DNA from: CAZQWJ01 sp964597265
GTDB taxonomy: Bacteria > Patescibacteriota > 4484-211 > JAGQKX01
Assembly: GCA_964597265.1 (NCBI GenBank)
Contig: CAZQWJ010000010.1
Span: 1 to 35,259 of the forward strand
Reading direction: 5' to 3'
DNA: 35,259 nt
Part shown: piece after piece, positions 1 through 8,077 of the stretch
Layout of the letters: every line of letters starts with the position of its first letter
How positions within the stretch are numbered: position 1 is the stretch's first letter
The notes under the pieces: generated by a model
What the model saw: only the letters and a program-made list of their open reading frames with translations
Database searches by the model: none
Told to the model about the DNA's origin: nothing
Position numbers and translations under genes: made by a program

Positions 1-11
1 ACTACAGCCCC
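1..11 (-). tRNA. possible 5' end of a tRNA (cut by window edge)
   Basis: On the minus strand these bases read GGGGCTGTAG followed by T. The first ten match the 5' end of the tRNA-Ala at 167-243. The rest of the gene would lie outside the window. It could be a second alanine tRNA or a repeated tRNA end, because the region also carries a duplicated tRNA 3' end at 81-94. Confidence 0.3.
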
Positions 12-80
12 TGGTTCATATCTTCACATCCGAATCCATTATATCAGTAACTGTACGTTCCATCATTCATGTAAAGCCTT

Positions 81-94
81 TTGGTGGAGCTGAG
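81..94 (-). repeat. duplicated 3' end of tRNA-Ala
   Basis: These 14 bp are identical to 166-179, which hold the acceptor 3' strand and CCA end of the tRNA-Ala gene. In tRNA orientation the copy lies 85 bp downstream of the original. It directly follows the hairpin at 99-123. The same arrangement occurs at tRNA-Pro and tRNA-Thr(GGT). Confidence 0.85.
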
Positions 95-98
95 CGGG

Positions 99-123
99 CG
101 CGAAGTGCTGGATGTACTTTGCG
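99..123. repeat. tRNA-linked hairpin (type A) downstream of tRNA-Ala
   Basis: The ten-base arms CGCGAAGTGC and GTACTTTGCG pair fully if two G.U pairs are allowed, with loop TGGAT. The stem and loop style match the A-type hairpins at 11819-11843 and 31307-31331. A small palindrome CTTTAAAG lies 26 bp away at 150-157, so this may be a worn copy of the two-palindrome element. Confidence 0.65.
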
Positions 124-166
124 TGTCACACGATCACGCTTTGTATGTACTTTAAAGAGAGGGGAT

Positions 167-243
167 TGGTGGAGCTGAGGGGATTCGAACCCCTGGCCTC
201 TTCGCTGCCAGCGAAACGCTCTAGCCAACTGAGCTACAGCCCC
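167..243 (-). tRNA. tRNA-Ala(GGC)
   Basis: The full cloverleaf can be read on the minus strand. The acceptor GGGGCTG pairs with CAGCTCC and contains the G3:U70 pair that marks alanine tRNAs. The D-stem is GCTC/GAGC. The anticodon loop CTGGCAG gives anticodon GGC. The T-arm is AGGGG-TTCGAAT-CCCCT. The discriminator is A and CCA is encoded. A hairpin begins directly at the 5' end (244-262), and the 3' end is repeated at 81-94. Confidence 0.96.
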
Positions 244-311
244 AAATTGCCAAAGGCAATTTGCCTTTGTTTCAAAAACTTGTTTTGAAACAATCACGAA
301 TGCAATTCGTG
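244..311. repeat. three hairpins in the tRNA-Ala leader
   Basis: Three palindromes follow each other upstream of tRNA-Ala. They are AAATTGCC with loop AAA (244-262), GTTTCAAAA with loop ACTTG (269-291) and CACGAAT with loop GCA (295-311). The middle one resembles the B-type palindromes centred on ACAAGT elsewhere in the window. From 312 to 460 I see only short imperfect palindromes and a possible minus-strand TATAAT at 420-425. Confidence 0.7.
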
Positions 312-460
312 TGTTTCCTCTCGAACATGTTTGCAGTCTTGCTTCCGCCAAGAAGGAATCGCACGAACGTACACGTTTCAAAATGTGCGGATGCCATCCA
401 CACATTAACCTGATAGCAATTATATCGTTTCTGTGCAAATAGGGGAATCTAGTCGGTTAT

Positions 461-883
461 TCAAGACGGTACGATCTTCTGAGGCTCCTTTCGCAGCACG
501 CCAAGTTTGTCAAAGTTACTATCGTACGAAACCACTACCCACTGCTTGTGTTTGATTGCAGGAATAGAGGCAATGAGACAGTCTATGTACTTCACATTAT
601 TCTGCTCAAACAGCATTACAGCATCCTGGGTAGAATGCTCGTTGTGAAGGCTTATCTTCAAATTAAGTATTGATTTGAGTGCTAATGTGATTTCTTTTTT
701 AGGAAGTTTATAGAAAGTTTTGAGCGTCCACACCACTTCGGCTAGCACAATGTCTGCAGTGACGGCGGTGATTTTTTGATCTCTAATATGTTCAAAGAGT
801 TCGGTGCACTGCCTTTGGATGGCAGTATCTTGTGAGGCTATGAGTGTACGAAGAAAGACGTTGGTATCAATGAAATATATCAT
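461..883 (-). CDS. PIN-domain toxin, VapC family
   Basis: This 140-aa protein is of typical PIN-domain length and is probably the ribonuclease toxin of a type II toxin-antitoxin pair. It starts with the hallmark IDTN (Asp6). Further acidic residues at the expected places are Glu49 (LAEV), Asp101 (YIDCLIA) and Asp121/Asp125 (SYDSNFD). Together these form the metal site seen in VapC-type nucleases. The start codon follows the stop of the upstream AbrB-like antitoxin with no gap, so the two are very likely cotranscribed and coupled. The cellular RNA target cannot be told from the sequence. Confidence 0.9.
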   Translation of the reverse strand: MIYFIDTNVFLRTLIASQDTAIQRQCTELFEHIRDQKITAVTADIVLAEVVWTLKTFYKLPKKEITLALKSILNLKISLHNEHSTQDAVMLFEQNNVKYIDCLIASIPAIKHKQWVVVSYDSNFDKLGVLRKEPQKIVPS

Positions 884-1126
884 TTATGTGCGGGTGTAAT
901 CGTTTTCCATTGCGTTTCTTGCGTGGAGTGGGTCGGTATCGCGGTTGGCTCGAGGTTTGAGTTTACCTGCCATATCCAAGATAGTAAACGCCGGAGTTAC
1001 CGTGATGGTGCCGTCTTTGAGTTGTGTCACTTTGACACGGGTACGTGTCTTGATGCCTGATTTTTCCCTCATTTTTTGTGGAAGGGTGATTTGGCCTTTT
1101 TGAGTAACGGTGGTAATGAATTCCAT
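884..1126 (-). CDS. AbrB/SpoVT-type antitoxin
   Basis: This is an 80-aa protein. Its N-terminal half carries the swapped-hairpin AbrB signature TVTQKGQITLPQKMREKSGI (residues 6-25), the DNA-binding domain of many VapB/MazE antitoxins. The C-terminal part (LDMAGKLKPRANRDTDP) is the variable region that usually wraps around the toxin. It lies directly upstream of the PIN toxin and should both neutralise it and repress the operon. A strong promoter with repeated operator-like boxes lies just upstream (1130-1164). Confidence 0.9.
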   Translation of the reverse strand: MEFITTVTQKGQITLPQKMREKSGIKTRTRVKVTQLKDGTITVTPAFTILDMAGKLKPRANRDTDPLHARNAMENDYTRT

Positions 1127-1129
1127 GTT

Positions 1130-1164
1130 GGTAATACTATACGATACGGTAATACTTGTGTCAA
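1130..1164 (-). promoter_or_regulatory. promoter and operator-like repeats of the toxin-antitoxin operon
   Basis: On the minus strand there is a consensus -35 TTGACA (1159-1164), a 17-bp spacer and a -10 TATAGT (1136-1141), nine bases before the antitoxin ATG. The 9-mer AGTATTACC occurs twice, at 1148-1156 and 1130-1138. One copy lies in the spacer and one overlaps the -10, in direct orientation 18 bp apart. This fits autorepression by the AbrB-like antitoxin. The -35 overlaps the stop codon of the ATPase gene. Confidence 0.8.
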
Positions 1165-2561
1165 GGGTGCAATGATCTTAAAACACTGTGTAGTAATTCG
1201 CCATTTATCTGATATGTTACTGTCCCATCAGGTTGTTTTGTTTCTTTTACATATGTGATATCAATCAGGGGTTGGACGGCCGATTTATCAACTTCGGATG
1301 CAGGGACTCCGGGTGATGTTGACGTGGCAATCTGTGCGATTAGATCTTGTTCTTGTTTGCTGAGCGCCGATGCATAGACATGTTTGGCGTTGTCTTGGGG
1401 ATTTTGGATTCCTGCCTCATACAAGGCATATAACGATCGTTGGGTGAACTGATCAATATCCGCTGCATCATACGTGAATGTAGGCCGTACGGATCGGAAG
1501 CTCGGTATTAGTAGGTTACGACACAGATGATTTACCTCTATGGGACGCCCTCCAGTGAATTCAAATATTCTCTGAATTGCTTCGTTAGTAAAGGTGACAT
1601 GCGTACCTTCGAGAGGTCGACGAACTAATAGTGCGACTTCGTCCAGGCTTAACGCCCTGACATAGTATGTTTCAAAATCACCAAACGCTTCGGTAGCAAC
1701 ATCTTCAATTGGCGCAATTCTATGCAGGACCACACTAAGCCGAATATTACTCAACTGTGCCAGACTTGCGATGTAGTGTAATTTTGCAGGATCCTCATAG
1801 TACTTTATGACTTCGTCTATGGATAGGTAGAGTATTTCTTCTCGCTGTTGCAAGACGCTGTTAAGGAATTCAAAAGGCGATTGTGTGGCGGTTTCTGGTT
1901 GGTAGGATCTATCTGCGTCAAGACTGGAAAGAAAGTGTGAGACTGTCCTTGCCCCAAACTGTCTTCTGAATTCATCAATCGGGGTCGTTCGGGACACCTT
2001 GTATTCTCCCTGAGCATCAATCACCAGCGAGTGACCCTTTTCAGAAGATCGGTGTGTATTGAGGCTCTCTATCATACTGGTTTTGCCCATCCTCCAAACT
2101 CCTCGGACCAAGACAGGAGTATTATCTTCGAGTGTCTGCGCTATTGCCGCTTCTTGGTCGAGTCTGACGATGCTATCATGAATAGGGCGATGTTGTTCGT
2201 ATTGGCCAGCAATGGCTACAAAATATTCGTGCACTCTGTCTTCTAAGAGTTCTTCTTGTAGCGCTTCTGCAGCTCGTTCTACATCTGCAGGATCCCATTC
2301 ACCAGCTTCTATCTGTGCTTGTGTATATTTGAGTAATCCTCGTTGTAGGGCGTGTGTATGTGTCCGAGGAAAAGCAAAATCGCTGTCCAGCATCATCAGT
2401 TTCAATTTTCTTATAACCGTCTCACTCGGTGGGTCGGTCTGGATCCCGAATACGCGTTCAAATAGTTCCTGATCTTGGTATTCCTCAAGGCTGGATATTT
2501 GCTCGGCGTCGGGGTTGGCAGGTGAAGAGTGCGATCGCTCCGGTGATTTGCCTGTATTCAT
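1161..2561 (-). CDS. AAA/STAND-like P-loop ATPase
   Basis: This 466-aa protein has a P-loop GVWRMGKTS at about residues 154-162 and a Walker-B-like segment ILYLSIDEV near residue 245. Further on, TGGRPIEVNHLCRNLL is typical of AAA-like/STAND ATPases (the archaeal-ATPase or AAA_35 type). The ~110 residues before the P-loop are acidic and helical. The C-terminus looks like a winged-helix region. I chose the ATG at 2559-2561; a longer form from 2597 is possible. It is divergent from leuS with 58 bp between starts. The function is unknown; such proteins often act as regulatory or defence switches, but nothing here shows that. Confidence 0.7.
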   Translation of the reverse strand: MNTGKSPERSHSSPANPDAEQISSLEEYQDQELFERVFGIQTDPPSETVIRKLKLMMLDSDFAFPRTHTHALQRGLLKYTQAQIEAGEWDPADVERAAEALQEELLEDRVHEYFVAIAGQYEQHRPIHDSIVRLDQEAAIAQTLEDNTPVLVRGVWRMGKTSMIESLNTHRSSEKGHSLVIDAQGEYKVSRTTPIDEFRRQFGARTVSHFLSSLDADRSYQPETATQSPFEFLNSVLQQREEILYLSIDEVIKYYEDPAKLHYIASLAQLSNIRLSVVLHRIAPIEDVATEAFGDFETYYVRALSLDEVALLVRRPLEGTHVTFTNEAIQRIFEFTGGRPIEVNHLCRNLLIPSFRSVRPTFTYDAADIDQFTQRSLYALYEAGIQNPQDNAKHVYASALSKQEQDLIAQIATSTSPGVPASEVDKSAVQPLIDITYVKETKQPDGTVTYQINGELLHSVLRSLHP

Positions 2562-2604
2562 TAAAGTTATTATTGTACAAACCTCCGGCAAAATCAATTC
2601 GCTA

Positions 2605-2619
2605 TGTTACAATTGCCGC
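2605..2619 (+). promoter_or_regulatory. leaderless-type promoter of leuS
   Basis: An extended -10 (TG-T-TACAAT, 2605-2613) is followed by only six bases and then the ATG of leuS. No Shine-Dalgarno sequence is present. Transcription would start at or next to the A of the start codon. No good -35 is visible. Confidence 0.6.
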
Positions 2620-5418
2620 ATGGAGCGGTTTGATTTCAAAAACGTAGAAGCCAAGTGGCGCGAAAAGTGGGAACAGGACAAAACTTACCAGCCGGATATG
2701 CAACGTCCGACCAATCCTTTTTATAACCTCATGATGTTTCCGTACCCCTCAGCAGAAGGCATGCACATGGGTAATATGCGCACATTTGCCGGTATTGATG
2801 CGTATGGGCGTTTCAAACGCTTGCAGGGGTATGATGTGTTTCAGCCAATAGGACTGGATGGGTTTGGTATTCACGCGGAGAATTACGCCATCAAAATTGG
2901 CAAGCATCCGGCAGAGCAGGCAAAAGTTACAGAGAAACACTTCTACGATCAGTTCCGGCTTATTGGCAACGGGTTTCCATGGGATCACGCGCTTGAAACA
3001 TACGATCCTTCATATTACCGTTGGACACAATGGCTGTTCATCCAAATGTTCAAGAACGGCTTGGCAGAGCGTAAAGAATCTACAGTCAATTGGTGCCCAA
3101 GCTGTCAGACTGTGTTGGCAGATGAACAGGTGATTAATGGTAGGTGCGAGCGCTGCAACAGCGAAACCACGCAAAAAAAGACTGAGCAGTGGTTTTTCAA
3201 AATCACTGAGTATGCAGAACGGCTTCTGCAAAACGTAGAGACTATTGATTGGCCGGAAAAGATCAAGACTGCGCAGCGCAATTGGATAGGGCGCTCGGAA
3301 GGAGTGGAGGTAGCTTTCAGCCTGCAGTCTTTAGCTTCCAGCATTCAAATCTTCACCACCCGCATAGATACGATTTTTGGCGCGACGTTTATAGTCATGG
3401 CGCCGGATCATCCATTGTTTGAGACCGTGGATATTTCACCGGAGGCAAAAGAATATATCAAAGAGGCACTCAAAAAGACCGAACAGGCACGCAAGATTGC
3501 AGAAAAAGAAAAGACCGGCGCGGATACCGGTTTACGTGTAATTCATCCATTTACCGGGCAGGAACTGCCTGTCTGGGTCGCGGATTTTGTCCTCATGGGC
3601 TATGGCACTGGCGCAATCATGGGCGTGCCAGCGCACGACGAACGAGACTACGAGTTTGCCAAAAAGTATCATTTGCCAATACGCCAGGTGGTACATCGGC
3701 CCGATGAGGTTGTATCTAGCTATTTGATGGGAGCGGAGGAGATTTCCGATGCCGATTTGGAAGCATTAGGCATCACTATTACCGAAGATACAGGCCCGCC
3801 TGACGGCGAGGCAGGTAGTAGTCGCAAACTACAGATCCCTGTTGCGTCGTTGAAAGATTATGAAGCGTTGATCAGCCAAAAGATGACGCCCGGATTTTGG
3901 AACGAGTATATTGGCGAGGAGACTGTATTTATGTTCAAAGACAAAGACGGGGCGGTCGAGCGGATTGTGTTAACGCCCGATACTGAGCGTAAGATACACG
4001 CACTGTCAGAGGAATATATCGAAAAAGGCTGGACGCAACACGTATCTGTGTGGGGATGGCTTGCAGATAATGATTATTATACAGACCGTATCGTTCACAA
4101 CGAATATGGCGTGCTCATTAATTCAGGTGAGTATTCCGGGTTGTCTAGCGAGGAGGCAATGCAAAAGATCGTTGAAGATTTAGGCGATGCGGCTTCTATC
4201 GAAACCAATTATCATTTGCGCGATTGGTTGATTTCCCGACAACGCTATTGGGGACCGCCAATTCCCATGGTGTATTGTACTGATTGTGGATGGCAGCCGG
4301 TGCCAGAGGATCAACTGCCTGTTGAGCTTCCACATATTGACGATTACAAACCTACTGGTGATGGACGATCTCCTTTGGAAAAAGCACCAGAAGAATGGCT
4401 CTACACCAACTGCCCTGTATGTAGCAGTCGGGCCAAGCGAGAGACAGATGTGTCTGATACCTTCCTAGACAGTTCGTGGTATTTCTTGGCATATCCCAAC
4501 ATACCCACAGATGAGTGGCAAAACGGCCCGACACCATTTAATAGCGCCATGACGAACACCTGGTTGCCGGTTAATGCGTATATTGGTGGTGCTGAGCATG
4601 CGGTGTTGCATTTGCTCTACGCTCGTTTTGTGACAATGGTACTGCATGATTGGGGTTTTCTTGATTTTTCCCACACAGGGGAGCCGTTCCCATACCTGAT
4701 CGCTAACGGGTTGATGTTGAAAGAAGGCGTCAAAATGAGCAAATCAAAAGGCAATATTATCGTGCCGGATGAATATGTAGAGAGGTTTGGTGCCGATGCG
4801 GTCCGATTGTATCTGGCGTTTACGGGGCCGTTTGAAAGTGACGGGGATTTTCGCGATACCGGCATGGAGTCAATGGCGCGGTTTGTCCAGCGAATATGGG
4901 ATATGTACGGTTCTGGCGAGAAGGTTGGCGCGACAAGCACGCCGCGGGTACTGTCAGAACTGCATCGAGGTATCAAAAAAGTAGCCGAAGATATCGATCG
5001 GTTCAAATACAACACTGCAGTGTCAACCTATATGGAGATCATGAACGCTTGGAAAGAAGACGGGGAGGTGCTATCTAAGTCTGATGCAGTTGCGTTTTTA
5101 CAAATAATATCACCGTTTGCACCGTTTATTACCGAGGAATTATGGGGAGTATTGGGCAATGAGGGGAGCATTCATCATTCGCGTTGGCCGGTGTACGATG
5201 CGGCTTTGGTTATTTCCGATATGGTAACGGTTGTTGTGCAGGTCAATGGCCGTGTACGCGCGAGGTATGAGCTGGAAAAAGGTACTGAGCCTTGGCACAA
5301 AGATGCATTATTAGATATGATTACACAAGACCCTGCGTTGACCACATATTTGGAAGGTAAAGCTATCAAGGATGCGATCTACATTCCGGATACGCTCATT
5401 AACCTTGTTGTTGCGTAA
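2620..5418 (+). CDS. leuS: leucyl-tRNA synthetase
   Basis: This 932-aa class I synthetase charges tRNA-Leu. The HIGH-type motif is HMGN at residues 49-52 within FPYPSAEGMHMGN. The KMSKS motif is MSKSKGN at about 705-711. A four-cysteine zinc-ribbon insert (CPSC...CERC) lies near residues 168-198, followed by the editing (CP1) domain with its VWVADFVLMGYGTGAIMGVP motif. Length is in the normal range. The ATG at 2620 was preferred to upstream in-frame starts because the conserved N-terminus (MERFDFKNVEAKW) begins there and a -10 box sits just before it. Confidence 0.96.
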   Translation: MERFDFKNVEAKWREKWEQDKTYQPDMQRPTNPFYNLMMFPYPSAEGMHMGNMRTFAGIDAYGRFKRLQGYDVFQPIGLDGFGIHAENYAIKIGKHPAEQAKVTEKHFYDQFRLIGNGFPWDHALETYDPSYYRWTQWLFIQMFKNGLAERKESTVNWCPSCQTVLADEQVINGRCERCNSETTQKKTEQWFFKITEYAERLLQNVETIDWPEKIKTAQRNWIGRSEGVEVAFSLQSLASSIQIFTTRIDTIFGATFIVMAPDHPLFETVDISPEAKEYIKEALKKTEQARKIAEKEKTGADTGLRVIHPFTGQELPVWVADFVLMGYGTGAIMGVPAHDERDYEFAKKYHLPIRQVVHRPDEVVSSYLMGAEEISDADLEALGITITEDTGPPDGEAGSSRKLQIPVASLKDYEALISQKMTPGFWNEYIGEETVFMFKDKDGAVERIVLTPDTERKIHALSEEYIEKGWTQHVSVWGWLADNDYYTDRIVHNEYGVLINSGEYSGLSSEEAMQKIVEDLGDAASIETNYHLRDWLISRQRYWGPPIPMVYCTDCGWQPVPEDQLPVELPHIDDYKPTGDGRSPLEKAPEEWLYTNCPVCSSRAKRETDVSDTFLDSSWYFLAYPNIPTDEWQNGPTPFNSAMTNTWLPVNAYIGGAEHAVLHLLYARFVTMVLHDWGFLDFSHTGEPFPYLIANGLMLKEGVKMSKSKGNIIVPDEYVERFGADAVRLYLAFTGPFESDGDFRDTGMESMARFVQRIWDMYGSGEKVGATSTPRVLSELHRGIKKVAEDIDRFKYNTAVSTYMEIMNAWKEDGEVLSKSDAVAFLQIISPFAPFITEELWGVLGNEGSIHHSRWPVYDAALVISDMVTVVVQVNGRVRARYELEKGTEPWHKDALLDMITQDPALTTYLEGKAIKDAIYIPDTLINLVVA

Positions 5419-5497
5419 GCAGCGCTTCGCACAGGTGGGGGAGTTTTGAAGCAGTTTCTAATTACAGTGTCAGGTGCCTGAGAATGAATGTACGTAG

Positions 5498-5977
5498 ATG
5501 AAACACGTACTATCGTGGGCACAATCTTCTCTTCTTTCTCTTGAAAAGCGATATGGTACAGCAATGTTTGCTTTCTGGCTGGGTGTATTTGTCGGAGGAG
5601 CTGCCTTGTGTATGTGGTTGTATGCCCGTGATCGTGTACAGGAAGATATCATCTTCGAGCCCATCGCGTTGGCCGAGGAGGAGGCGGTTGTTACAGCGCC
5701 TCCTCCGGTAGTTTCTCAAACAAGCCTCACACCTCCGGTTGATCCAACTCCTCCAAACGAACAGCAGAGTGCCACTATTGAAGACCAATCGGAAGACAAA
5801 ATCAACATCAACACTGCATCTCAATCACAATTGGAGTCATTGCCAGGGGTAGGACCAGTCATTGCAGAACGTATCATTCAGCACCGCCCATACTCTTCGA
5901 TATTTGATATCCAACGTGTGCCAGGAATCGGAAAGAAGCGATACGAACAAATTGCCGAACGTATCACCATCGACTGA
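5498..5977 (+). CDS. comEA: ComEA-like DNA-binding competence protein
   Basis: This 159-aa protein has a transmembrane helix at about residues 22-42, a Pro/Glu-rich linker, and a C-terminal helix-hairpin-helix pair. The pair begins at residue ~101 (KININTASQSQLESLPGVGP) and its second hairpin is VPGIGKKRY. This is the ComEA layout: a membrane-anchored protein that binds incoming double-stranded DNA outside the cell. It lies 80 bp after leuS and 2 bp before comEC, so comEA and the two comEC genes form one operon. No clear Shine-Dalgarno sequence precedes the ATG. Confidence 0.9.
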   Translation: MKHVLSWAQSSLLSLEKRYGTAMFAFWLGVFVGGAALCMWLYARDRVQEDIIFEPIALAEEEAVVTAPPPVVSQTSLTPPVDPTPPNEQQSATIEDQSEDKININTASQSQLESLPGVGPVIAERIIQHRPYSSIFDIQRVPGIGKKRYEQIAERITID

Positions 5978-5979
5978 TT

Positions 5980-7164
5980 ATGCATATACACCGTAATGTC
6001 TTGAGGATTGGTTATTTCATTTTTGGCCTTGTGCTGGTGATTATACTGGTATGGCGGCTTTATCACACAATACAAACGAGCGATAGCAACAATGCATTGC
6101 TAGGTTCTTTTGTTGATACCACGGTTTTCTTCGAAGGGAGAGTGCATAGGGTGACTGATTTTGAGTATAAAACGAGCCTCCGGCTTGTTGAAGCAACCAT
6201 CAATGACGTGCCAATAGGCAACCGGCGAGTATATGTTGATCTGACAGATAACAATGAGATTGTGCCAGGGGAATATGTGCGTGGACAGGGAGTAATGGAA
6301 TTTCAGCAGAGCCAGGCAGGGGAGTATATGGTCATCAAATCTGTAGAACAACTTAAGGCGGTGTTTGACTTCAAAAGCGCAGTTATCAAGCGTTTCCTAT
6401 GGCTGCAAATGCAGATTACGCAGCAGTTGCGGTTGTTATTTCCCGAGCCACATGCCGCTATTGTCGGTGGGATTGTGTTTGGAATAGAAGGGCAGTTAAG
6501 TAAAGATTATTACGAAACGTTCAGGAGGACAGGCGTTTTGCACGTACTCGTTGCCTCGGGGTTTAATGCGGTGTTGGTTGTTGAATTTGTGCGTATTATC
6601 GGGCGTGCCGTGATACCAAAATACGAATTATTACTTATTACGGTCGGTGTATTGGCATATACAGGAATAGCAGGTTTTCAAATTCCTATCATCAGAGCAA
6701 GTCTTATGGCAGGAGGACGGTTGTGGACGCAACGCAGGGGAGATATTGCCGAAGGGCTTATATTTTTGATCGCAACAGCATATGTATTGCTTCTCATCCA
6801 GCCGATGTGGTTGTTTTCGGTAAGCTTTCAATTGTCTTTTATGGCGTCGCTGGGCTTGATATTTTTTGCCAGTATTGAGCACAAACTACCCTTCGGAAAA
6901 GGCATGTTTGCTGAATTAGCTCTTACGACAGTATTTGCACAATTATTTACAGCGCCGGTTATTTATTTGCATTTTCATGAGGTGACATGGTTGGGCCTGA
7001 TAAGTAATCCGTTGGTTTTATGGACCGTTCCGCTGATTATGTTTGGTGGGACAGTGGCGTTTGTACTATCTTTTGTACATATCTCAATCGGCACATTAGC
7101 TGCACTGCCTGTTTTCCTTGTGCTGGAGTACTTTATTTTCGTTATAGGAGGGCTATCGGTGTGA
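5980..7164 (+). CDS. comEC: ComEC/Rec2 channel protein, N-terminal part
   Basis: This 394-aa protein contains an N-terminal membrane helix and an OB-like domain (about residues 45-125, FFEGRVHRVTDFEY...). The multi-helix competence domain follows, with the typical LLHVLVASG-like sequence RTGVLHVLVASGFNAVLVV. It forms the inner-membrane channel for single-stranded DNA in transformation. Usual ComEC proteins run on into a metallo-beta-lactamase domain. Here the frame ends in GGLSV-stop, and that domain is in the next gene, which overlaps by four bases. Confidence 0.9.
   Translation: MHIHRNVLRIGYFIFGLVLVIILVWRLYHTIQTSDSNNALLGSFVDTTVFFEGRVHRVTDFEYKTSLRLVEATINDVPIGNRRVYVDLTDNNEIVPGEYVRGQGVMEFQQSQAGEYMVIKSVEQLKAVFDFKSAVIKRFLWLQMQITQQLRLLFPEPHAAIVGGIVFGIEGQLSKDYYETFRRTGVLHVLVASGFNAVLVVEFVRIIGRAVIPKYELLLITVGVLAYTGIAGFQIPIIRASLMAGGRLWTQRRGDIAEGLIFLIATAYVLLLIQPMWLFSVSFQLSFMASLGLIFFASIEHKLPFGKGMFAELALTTVFAQLFTAPVIYLHFHEVTWLGLISNPLVLWTVPLIMFGGTVAFVLSFVHISIGTLAALPVFLVLEYFIFVIGGLSV
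7146..7152 (+). promoter_or_regulatory. ribosome binding site for the second comEC gene
   Basis: The sequence AGGAGGG lies inside the 3' end of the first comEC gene, eight bases before the GTG at 7161. It is one of the few strong Shine-Dalgarno sequences in the window. It argues that the second half is translated from its own start. Confidence 0.75.
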
Positions 7165-8057
7165 GTAAGCGATTGTCAGCATTGTATGATATTACTTCCT
7201 ACGTCGTATTTTTGCTTACGCATAGGCTTAGTTTTCGATTTAAAATAGGCGTGGTCATACTGTTGGCAATTGTTCCGTTTCACGTTGTACGTACATTACC
7301 TGATGGAAAATTACATGTGTATGTCCTTGATGTAGGCCAAGGTGATGCAATATTTATCCAGTTACCAACAGGAGAGCAGATGCTGGTTGATACCGGCCAG
7401 GATGAGGCCGTTTTAACCCATCTTGGTGCATTGATGCCGTTTAATGATCGGCACATTGAGGCAGTATTTATCTCTCATCCACAACAAGACCACATGGGAA
7501 TGCTACCACGTCTTGTTGACAATTATAGTATTGGCAAAGTGTTTATTAATGTGCCGAAATGGTATGATATTTCGAATGATTTGTCTGATGTATTGGGAAT
7601 ATTACAAAAGCAGGCTCTGTATTCGGATGATATGTTTTCGTTACGGGATGTGTCTTTGCACCTAGTATGGCCGCCTCGACAACTGGAAATATTTGAAAAT
7701 CTGGACATTAATTACAACTCACACATGTTTTATCTCACATACCACGACTTTGTTATGTTGTTCACTGGAGACGCGGAGATAGGCGATGATGCACCTTTTG
7801 ACTATGATATTGAATGGGAGCGCATTGATGTGCTCAAAGTACCTCACCACGGAAGCAAAAACGCCGTAGACGCTGATTTTTTGGCCCAAGCCAGTCCCGC
7901 AGTTGCAATTATCCCAGTGGGTGATAATCGCTTTGGTCATCCAGATGCAGAACTAATCGATGGGTTGCAATCCCATGGGGCAAGGGTCTTTCGCACTGAT
8001 ATTGACGGCACTGTTCATATTGTTGTGGATAGACACGGCTGGCGGGTGGTGGAATAA
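7161..8057 (+). CDS. ComEC C-terminal part: metallo-beta-lactamase-like domain
   Basis: This 298-aa protein has one membrane helix (KIGVVILLAIVPFHVV) followed by a metallo-beta-lactamase-like domain. The motifs include LDVGQGDAIFIQLP, ISHPQQDHMGML (the HxxxDH metal site), LFTGDAE, and VPHHGSKNA. This is the nuclease-like C-terminal domain that ends normal ComEC proteins. The GTG start overlaps the stop of the first gene as GTGA and has a strong ribosome binding site. The pair therefore looks like a genuine split gene with translational coupling. A frameshifted single comEC is the alternative. Confidence 0.88.
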   Translation: MSKRLSALYDITSYVVFLLTHRLSFRFKIGVVILLAIVPFHVVRTLPDGKLHVYVLDVGQGDAIFIQLPTGEQMLVDTGQDEAVLTHLGALMPFNDRHIEAVFISHPQQDHMGMLPRLVDNYSIGKVFINVPKWYDISNDLSDVLGILQKQALYSDDMFSLRDVSLHLVWPPRQLEIFENLDINYNSHMFYLTYHDFVMLFTGDAEIGDDAPFDYDIEWERIDVLKVPHHGSKNAVDADFLAQASPAVAIIPVGDNRFGHPDAELIDGLQSHGARVFRTDIDGTVHIVVDRHGWRVVE

Positions 8058-8062
8058 ACAGG

Positions 8063-8077
8063 TAAAATACATCCAAT
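8063..8077 (+). promoter_or_regulatory. possible -10 box of argS
   Basis: TAAAAT at 8063-8068 lies nine bases before the argS ATG. No Shine-Dalgarno sequence is visible. This agrees with the leaderless pattern but is weaker than the other cases. Confidence 0.4.

Noticed and set aside
67..438. A 123-codon minus-strand frame over the tRNA-Ala locus
   Set aside because: It runs through the tRNA gene and hairpins, and the translated stretch FRWQRRGQGFESPQLHQ is the usual false peptide from a tRNA.
7020..7160. Upstream extension of the second comEC gene
   Set aside because: It is only the shadow frame of the first comEC gene; the GTG at 7161 has the ribosome binding site and the natural overlap.
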